Shown in pieces: positions 12,320-16,031 of a stretch of DNA of 16,031 nucleotides (position 1 is its first letter; every line of letters starts with the position of its first letter). Made by a program: the position numbers and the translations under genes. The DNA is from Bacteroidota bacterium (lineage in GTDB: Bacteria; Bacteroidota; Bacteroidia; Flavobacteriales; Weeksellaceae), in the NCBI GenBank assembly GCA_023411265.1, contig JAEYOX010000100.1:1-16031 (forward strand). Reading direction: 5' to 3'. Under the pieces are notes generated by a model that saw only the letters and a program-made list of their open reading frames with translations, was not told where the DNA came from and made no database searches.

Positions 12320-13672
12320 TTATTTTTTTCGTTTCGCCTTACTTTTGGATTTGGCCTGTGCACGATTAACGCCTGGTTTGTTTTTGGGAGGCTTCCTTTT
12401 GTGCGGACCTCCGAGGTTTATTTTTTTATTTTTATCTTTTTTCTCATGAAAAGCTCCTCCACCCTCAGTAATTTTAACAGTGTGAGCATTTTTCATTTTA
12501 ATTTCTTCCTGTTCAGAAGCGATTTTTTGCGGGTTGATTTTTACTTCCTCAGGAAAGGGAACCATATTGATTTCTTTATTCATCAACATTTCAATTTCCA
12601 AGAGCAGCGATTCTTCTTTTTCTGTAATAAATGCAAGAGATTTCCCATCTTTGTCTGCACGTCCGGTTCGTCCGATACGATGAATATACTGTTCCGGAAC
12701 TTCAGGAATTTCAAAGTTAATGACATGGGTGATGTCAGAAATATCCAGACCTCTGGCCATGACATCTGTTGTAATCAATCCGCGGATTTCCTCTTCCTCA
12801 AATCTTTTCATGGCTTTCAGTCTGTAATTCTGGGATTTATTGGAATGAATAATATCGAAATCTTCAGGGAAAAATTCATCAATTTTGGCAAAAAGCAAAT
12901 CGGCGTGCTTTTTATTATTCGTGAAAATCAAAACTTTTGACATCTCTGTATCGGTTTCCAAGAGATATTTCAGCAAATTGATTTTGGTATTGAAGTTAGA
13001 CACGCGGAAGGCCGATTGTTGAATTTTCTCTAGTGGAGTTCCCGATTTAGCCAACGAAATTTCAATGGGGTTAGCGAAATATTCATCCAGCATTTCATCC
13101 ACGGCTTCCGTCATGGTTGCCGAAAAGAGGATATTCTGCCTTTTCGCCTTCATCATTTCAAATACATGAGTGAGTTGAGGCCGAAACCCGAGGTTCAGCA
13201 TCTCATCAAATTCATCGATAATAAGTTTCTGAACTTCCTTTAATGAAATAGCATTGTCAATGGCAAGATCCATCACTCTTCCCGGTGTACCTACAAGAAT
13301 ATCACAACCGTCTTTGAAAAGAAGTTTCTGTGTATTAATATTTTTTCCACCATAAATTCCTATTACCCTGGCGCTAAGATTCCGGACAAGATTTTCTAAA
13401 ATTTCCGATACCTGAACGACCAATTCTCGCGTCGGAACCAGAATAAGCACTGTCGGATTTCCTGATTTGTTGTACTTCCACATTTTGAGTACAGGAAGAA
13501 GATAAGCAAGGGTTTTCCCCGTTCCGGTTTGGGCAATACCCATAATATCACGGCCTGAAAGAATGGGCTTAAAGCTTTTCTCCTGAATTGGTGTAGGTTC
13601 AAACAGCTCAGAATCGGCTAAAACATTGAGAATTTTTTCAGGCAGATCAAAATCAGCAAAGGTGGTACTCAT
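12320..13672 (-). CDS. DEAD-box family ATP-dependent RNA helicase
   Basis: The 450-residue protein has the complete superfamily 2 RNA helicase core. In order: a Q motif ('FEPTPIQ', 24-30), Walker A 'AQTGTGKT' (47-54), 'PTREL' (80-84), GG (108-109), 'TPGR' (129-132), motif II 'DEFD' (153-156), 'SAT' (184-186), motif V 'TDVMARGLD' (302-310) and motif VI 'HRIGRTGR' (331-338). Motif II reads DEFD where the family norm is DEAD; the two catalytic acidic residues are kept. The last 60 residues form a Lys/Arg-rich tail ('KRKPPKNKP...KAKRKK'), typical of helicases acting in ribosome assembly or RNA decay. A perfect -7 box lies 51 nt upstream. It is divergent from the 13823 lipoprotein gene and followed by uvrA after 106 nt. 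The exact paralogue (RhlE- or CshA-like) is not resolved. Confidence 0.96.
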   Translation of the reverse strand: MSTTFADFDLPEKILNVLADSELFEPTPIQEKSFKPILSGRDIMGIAQTGTGKTLAYLLPVLKMWKYNKSGNPTVLILVPTRELVVQVSEILENLVRNLSARVIGIYGGKNINTQKLLFKDGCDILVGTPGRVMDLAIDNAISLKEVQKLIIDEFDEMLNLGFRPQLTHVFEMMKAKRQNILFSATMTEAVDEMLDEYFANPIEISLAKSGTPLEKIQQSAFRVSNFNTKINLLKYLLETDTEMSKVLIFTNNKKHADLLFAKIDEFFPEDFDIIHSNKSQNYRLKAMKRFEEEEIRGLITTDVMARGLDISDITHVINFEIPEVPEQYIHRIGRTGRADKDGKSLAFITEKEESLLLEIEMLMNKEINMVPFPEEVKINPQKIASEQEEIKMKNAHTVKITEGGGAFHEKKDKNKKINLGGPHKRKPPKNKPGVNRAQAKSKSKAKRKK

Positions 13673-13723
13673 TAAAGGTATATTTTTTAGAAATTGGTAC
13701 GGCTACCCGCATGTTTATTGCAG

Positions 13724-13731
13724 CAAATGTA
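13724..13731 (-). promoter_or_regulatory. Bacteroidota -7 box (TACATTTG) for the helicase gene
   Basis: The minus strand reads TACATTTG, a perfect TAnnTTTG match, with a TTTC 18 nt further upstream that could stand in for the -33 TTTG. The leader would be about 45 nt. It lies in the 150-bp divergent gap, the longest gene-free stretch in the window; no RNA gene was recognised there. Confidence 0.6.
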
Positions 13732-13822
13732 CAGAAATTAATTTTTTGCGAAAAAGAGCAATTCCTTCATTATTTGATTTTTCGTAATTTCACTCCCTAT
13801 ATAATAAGATAAAAAAATCAAA

Positions 13823-14458
13823 ATGCGGTACATCTCACTATTGGCTGTCGGTATTCTCCTTTGCAGCTGCAATAAAAAAAACGATCAGGTTTCCACTACA
13901 GATCATGTTTCGGTTACTATAGATACTGCTACAAACTCAGAACCTGAGGCACTTCAGCGATGGATTGAATTTTATAAGACCACCGCTCCCGATTTTTCTA
14001 TCGATAAATTTTCTCCGGCGGAAAGTTCGGAGATTAATTTTAGCAAAGGATATGTGCCGGGAAATTTTGACAGTGGGTTTAACCCAATCTATGAACCCTT
14101 TCTAATATATAATGAAAGTAAAACAAAATATCTTGATTTTGACAGTTACCATTGGCAGTTAGACGGAAAGGGAGTTCCAGGTTTTGAAGCCGATCAACAG
14201 GTGAATCTGGTACATATTCCAGAAGAGAAAGTAGAGCAAATCGGGTATTTTGGGCCTTCATTCCGGATCGAGGAAGGCTACTGGAAGGGAGATTCTATAG
14301 CTGTACTATTGGGAAACACCTATGAAAAAGTTCCTTTTTACATAAAATATGATTTCAGAAAAAACACAAAACAACACTTTCAGTACCCTGATACTCTGCA
14401 GGCTGAAAGGTCTTATTTCTATCACCGGCTAGCAGAGAAAGGCCTGAAGACAAAATAA
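13823..14458 (+). CDS. Lipoprotein of unknown function
   Basis: The 211-residue product starts with a lipoprotein signal, 'MRYISLLAVGILLCSC', in which Cys16 is the likely lipidation site (a second cysteine is at 14). A Thr/Ser/Asp-rich linker follows (about 17-42), then a globular part rich in aromatic residues: 'LQRWIEFYK', 'YLDFDSYHWQLDGKG', 'EGYWKGDSIAVLLGN', 'PFYIKYDF'. The pattern suggests mostly beta structure. I do not recognise a catalytic motif or named domain. It stands alone, divergent from the helicase gene, and is closed by a strong bidirectional terminator that overlaps its stop codon. Coding is well supported by frame length, signal peptide and boundaries. The name 'unknown lipoprotein' is all the sequence allows. 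Confidence 0.85.
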   Translation: MRYISLLAVGILLCSCNKKNDQVSTTDHVSVTIDTATNSEPEALQRWIEFYKTTAPDFSIDKFSPAESSEINFSKGYVPGNFDSGFNPIYEPFLIYNESKTKYLDFDSYHWQLDGKGVPGFEADQQVNLVHIPEEKVEQIGYFGPSFRIEEGYWKGDSIAVLLGNTYEKVPFYIKYDFRKNTKQHFQYPDTLQAERSYFYHRLAEKGLKTK

Positions 14459-14489
14459 AAGAAGCTGCACTTATGGGGCAGCTTCTTTT
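14457..14489. terminator. Bidirectional terminator between the lipoprotein gene and atpC
   Basis: A perfect 12-bp stem, AAAAGAAGCTGC (14457-14468) with GCAGCTTCTTTT (14478-14489), closes a 9-nt loop and has A and T tracts built into its arms. It can end both the plus-strand lipoprotein gene, whose TAA it overlaps, and atpC, whose stop is at 14510. Confidence 0.9.
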
Positions 14490-14509
14490 TGATCGGTAGT
14501 TGGTTCTCC

Positions 14510-14791
14510 TCATTCAGCAAGAATAATTCCTTTATTATTGCTGAATTCGATAACTCCGCTTTTTATTTTAAAAGAATAAACACTATCTTTTTCATTTTCT
14601 TTCTTGAATTTTTCGGCAAATTTTTCATTAATTTTATCGGTATAAAGTTTTATTTTACCATTTTTTAATGAAGCAACAATGGCCGCGTGATTCCTCATTA
14701 CATGAAACTCACCGCTTTTTCCGGGCAGTAAAACAGATTTTACATCGCCATCAAAAACTACAAATTCAGGAGTTAAAATTTTTATATTCAT
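14510..14791 (-). CDS. atpC: ATP synthase F1 epsilon subunit (single-domain form)
   Basis: The 93-residue protein matches the N-terminal beta-sandwich domain of the F1 epsilon subunit: 'NIKILTPEFVVFDGDVKSVL', 'LPGKSGEFHVMRNHAAIVASL' and a final strand 'GVIEFSNNKGIILAE'. Epsilon sits in the central stalk with gamma and contacts the c-ring. The E. coli protein is 139 residues and has a C-terminal two-helix domain that inhibits ATP hydrolysis; that domain is absent here, and the frame ends cleanly at a stop just before a strong terminator. So this is not a truncation at a break but the complete short form, as I recall for Bacteroidota. An 18-residue lysine/glutamate-rich loop (about 52-68) interrupts the sandwich. 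It follows atpD by 55 nt. Confidence 0.94.
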   Translation of the reverse strand: MNIKILTPEFVVFDGDVKSVLLPGKSGEFHVMRNHAAIVASLKNGKIKLYTDKINEKFAEKFKKENEKDSVYSFKIKSGVIEFSNNKGIILAE

Positions 14792-14846
14792 TTTAAATTG
14801 CTTTTGGCTTTTGGTAAATTGCTATGGACAACACACCAGAAGCAGA

Positions 14847-16031
14847 TTATGCGTTTTCAGCGAGCATCTTTTGTCCGGCTTCGATTGCTTCTTCAATGGT
14901 TCCTTTCAAGTTAAAAGCTGCTTCAGGCAGATGATCCAACTCACCGTCGATGATCATATTAAATCCTTTGATGGTATCTTTGATATCAACCAAAGCACCT
15001 GGAATACCTGTAAACTGTTCTGCAACATGGAAAGGCTGAGAAAGAAATCTCTGTACTTTTCTTGCGCGATACACCACAAGTTTATCTTCTTCGGAAAGTT
15101 CTTCCATACCAAGAATCGCAATGATGTCCTGAAGTGCTTTATATCTCTGCAGAATTTCTTTTACTCTCTGTGCAGTATCGTAATGCTCATCTCCTAAAAT
15201 TTCCGGAGTAAGGATTCTGGAGGTAGAAGCCAGAGGATCTACTGCAGGATATATTCCTAATGAAGCAATTTTCCTATCCAGTACCGTTGTTGCATCAAGG
15301 TGGGCAAATGTTGTTGCCGGAGCAGGATCCGTTAAGTCATCCGCAGGTACATAAACCGCCTGTACTGAAGTAATAGAACCGTTTTTGGTTGAAGTAATTC
15401 TCTCCTGCATTGCACCCATTTCAGATGCCAGTGTCGGCTGATATCCTACCGCTGAAGGCATACGTCCAAGAAGTGCAGACACCTCTGAACCGGCCTGTGT
15501 AAACCGGAAAATATTATCTACGAAGAAAAGCACGTCTCTTCCCTGTCCTGCACCATCACCATCACGGAAATATTCAGCAATTGTCAATCCGGAAAGTGCA
15601 ACTCTTGCTCTTGCTCCGGGAGGTTCGTTCATTTGTCCGAATACGAAAGTACATTTAGAATCTTTCATTTCTTCAAGATTAGCTTTGGAAAGATCCCAAC
15701 CGCCTTCTTCCATCGAATGCATGAATTCTTCACCGTATTTAATAATGCCCGATTCCAGCATTTCTCTCAAAAGGTCGTTCCCTTCTCTGGTTCTTTCACC
15801 TACTCCTGCGAATACAGAAAGGCCTCCGTGTCCTTTTGCAATATTATTGATCAATTCCTGAATGAGTACGGTTTTACCCACCCCGGCACCACCAAACAAC
15901 CCGATCTTTCCTCCTTTTGCATACGGTTCGATAAGGTCGATTACTTTAATTCCTGTGAAAAGTACTTCAGCCGAAGTAGAAAGCTGGTCAAATTTCGGAG
16001 CTTCTCTGTGAATCGGCAAACCGCTTTCTCT
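14847..16031 (-). CDS. atpD: ATP synthase F1 beta subunit (partial, N-terminus outside window)
   Basis: The frame is open to the window edge and codes for the last 394 residues; the usual length is near 500, so about 110 N-terminal residues lie beyond 16031. Any start placed at the TTG codon at 16019 would be false, because the coding frame continues upstream through 'RESG' into the 'LPIHREAP' segment found inside beta subunits. Catalytic features are present: P-loop 'GGAGVGKT', catalytic 'GERTREGND' (the Glu-Arg pair), Walker B 'VLFFVDN', 'SGLTIAEYFRDG', and 'EELSEEDK', the DELSEED lever (first Asp replaced by Glu). About 27 extra residues, compared with E. coli, lie between 'GNDLL' and 'FGQMNEPPG'. 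Beta carries the catalytic sites of F1. With atpC it forms an atpDC pair. Confidence 0.98.
   Translation of the reverse strand, partial: RESGLPIHREAPKFDQLSTSAEVLFTGIKVIDLIEPYAKGGKIGLFGGAGVGKTVLIQELINNIAKGHGGLSVFAGVGERTREGNDLLREMLESGIIKYGEEFMHSMEEGGWDLSKANLEEMKDSKCTFVFGQMNEPPGARARVALSGLTIAEYFRDGDGAGQGRDVLFFVDNIFRFTQAGSEVSALLGRMPSAVGYQPTLASEMGAMQERITSTKNGSITSVQAVYVPADDLTDPAPATTFAHLDATTVLDRKIASLGIYPAVDPLASTSRILTPEILGDEHYDTAQRVKEILQRYKALQDIIAILGMEELSEEDKLVVYRARKVQRFLSQPFHVAEQFTGIPGALVDIKDTIKGFNMIIDGELDHLPEAAFNLKGTIEEAIEAGQKMLAENA

Noticed and set aside
13798..13805. TATATAAT as a promoter for the lipoprotein gene at 13823, with TTTG at 13773
   Set aside because: The 21-nt spacing is suitable, but the box matches TAnnTTTG poorly and the region is AT-rich, so it is not listed as a feature.
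16017..16019. TTG codon as the start of atpD
   Set aside because: The frame continues upstream to the window edge with beta-subunit sequence, and the protein would lack over 100 N-terminal residues; the gene is simply cut by the window.
1..16031. A mobile, defence or biosynthetic gene island
   Set aside because: No integrase, transposase, repeat-flanked segment, tRNA, CRISPR or unusual base composition was seen; every large gene is a known housekeeping family.

Overview
This window looks like chromosomal DNA from a Bacteroidota of the class Flavobacteriia, most like the Chryseobacterium/Kaistella group (Weeksellaceae). The reasons are: AT-rich intergenic DNA, start codons preceded by A-rich stretches instead of Shine-Dalgarno sequences, perfect Bacteroidota-type -7 promoter boxes (TAnnTTTG) upstream of five genes, a GyrA with the flavobacterial 'QSRGGVG' box, an ATP synthase beta subunit with an extra internal segment, and a one-domain epsilon subunit. 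The genus assignment is an inference from remembered protein families; no search was run.

Layout. Positions 1-371 (minus) hold a partial small HAD-family phosphatase. Next come an acyl-ACP desaturase (444-1421, minus) and the cofactor-independent phosphoglycerate mutase gpmI (1514-3043, minus). A divergent 98-bp gap leads to a plus-strand pair: a YciH/SUI1 protein (3142-3465) and a uridine-phosphorylase-like nucleoside phosphorylase (3501-4355). These converge through a shared hairpin terminator on a minus-strand pair, gyrA (5828-8485) followed by an exported TPR protein (4410-5792). Divergent from gyrA is a small DUF4286-like protein (8629-8949). It converges on a tiny lipoprotein (8988-9314), uvrA (9385-12213) and a DEAD-box RNA helicase (12320-13672), all minus. 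A plus-strand lipoprotein of unknown function (13823-14458) then converges on atpC (14510-14791) and a partial atpD (14847-16031), both minus.

The content is housekeeping: glycolysis, membrane lipid unsaturation, nucleoside salvage, DNA topology, nucleotide excision repair, RNA remodelling and ATP synthesis. Strand switches are mostly marked by strong hairpin terminators, and most transcription units contain one or two genes. No tRNA, rRNA, insertion sequence, integrase, phage gene, CRISPR array, toxin-antitoxin pair or defence island was seen. No gap between genes exceeds about 150 bases.

I did not find a new multi-gene biological system here. The points worth a second look are small: an imperfect dyad between the uvrA promoter and its start codon, two mutually exclusive AT-rich inverted repeats in the gyrA leader, a perfect DnaA-box sequence in the gyrA divergent region, a promoter fused to a terminator tail near position 400, and several residue-level departures from E. 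coli-type motifs (GyrA box, helicase motif II, UvrA zinc site, ATP synthase beta and epsilon).
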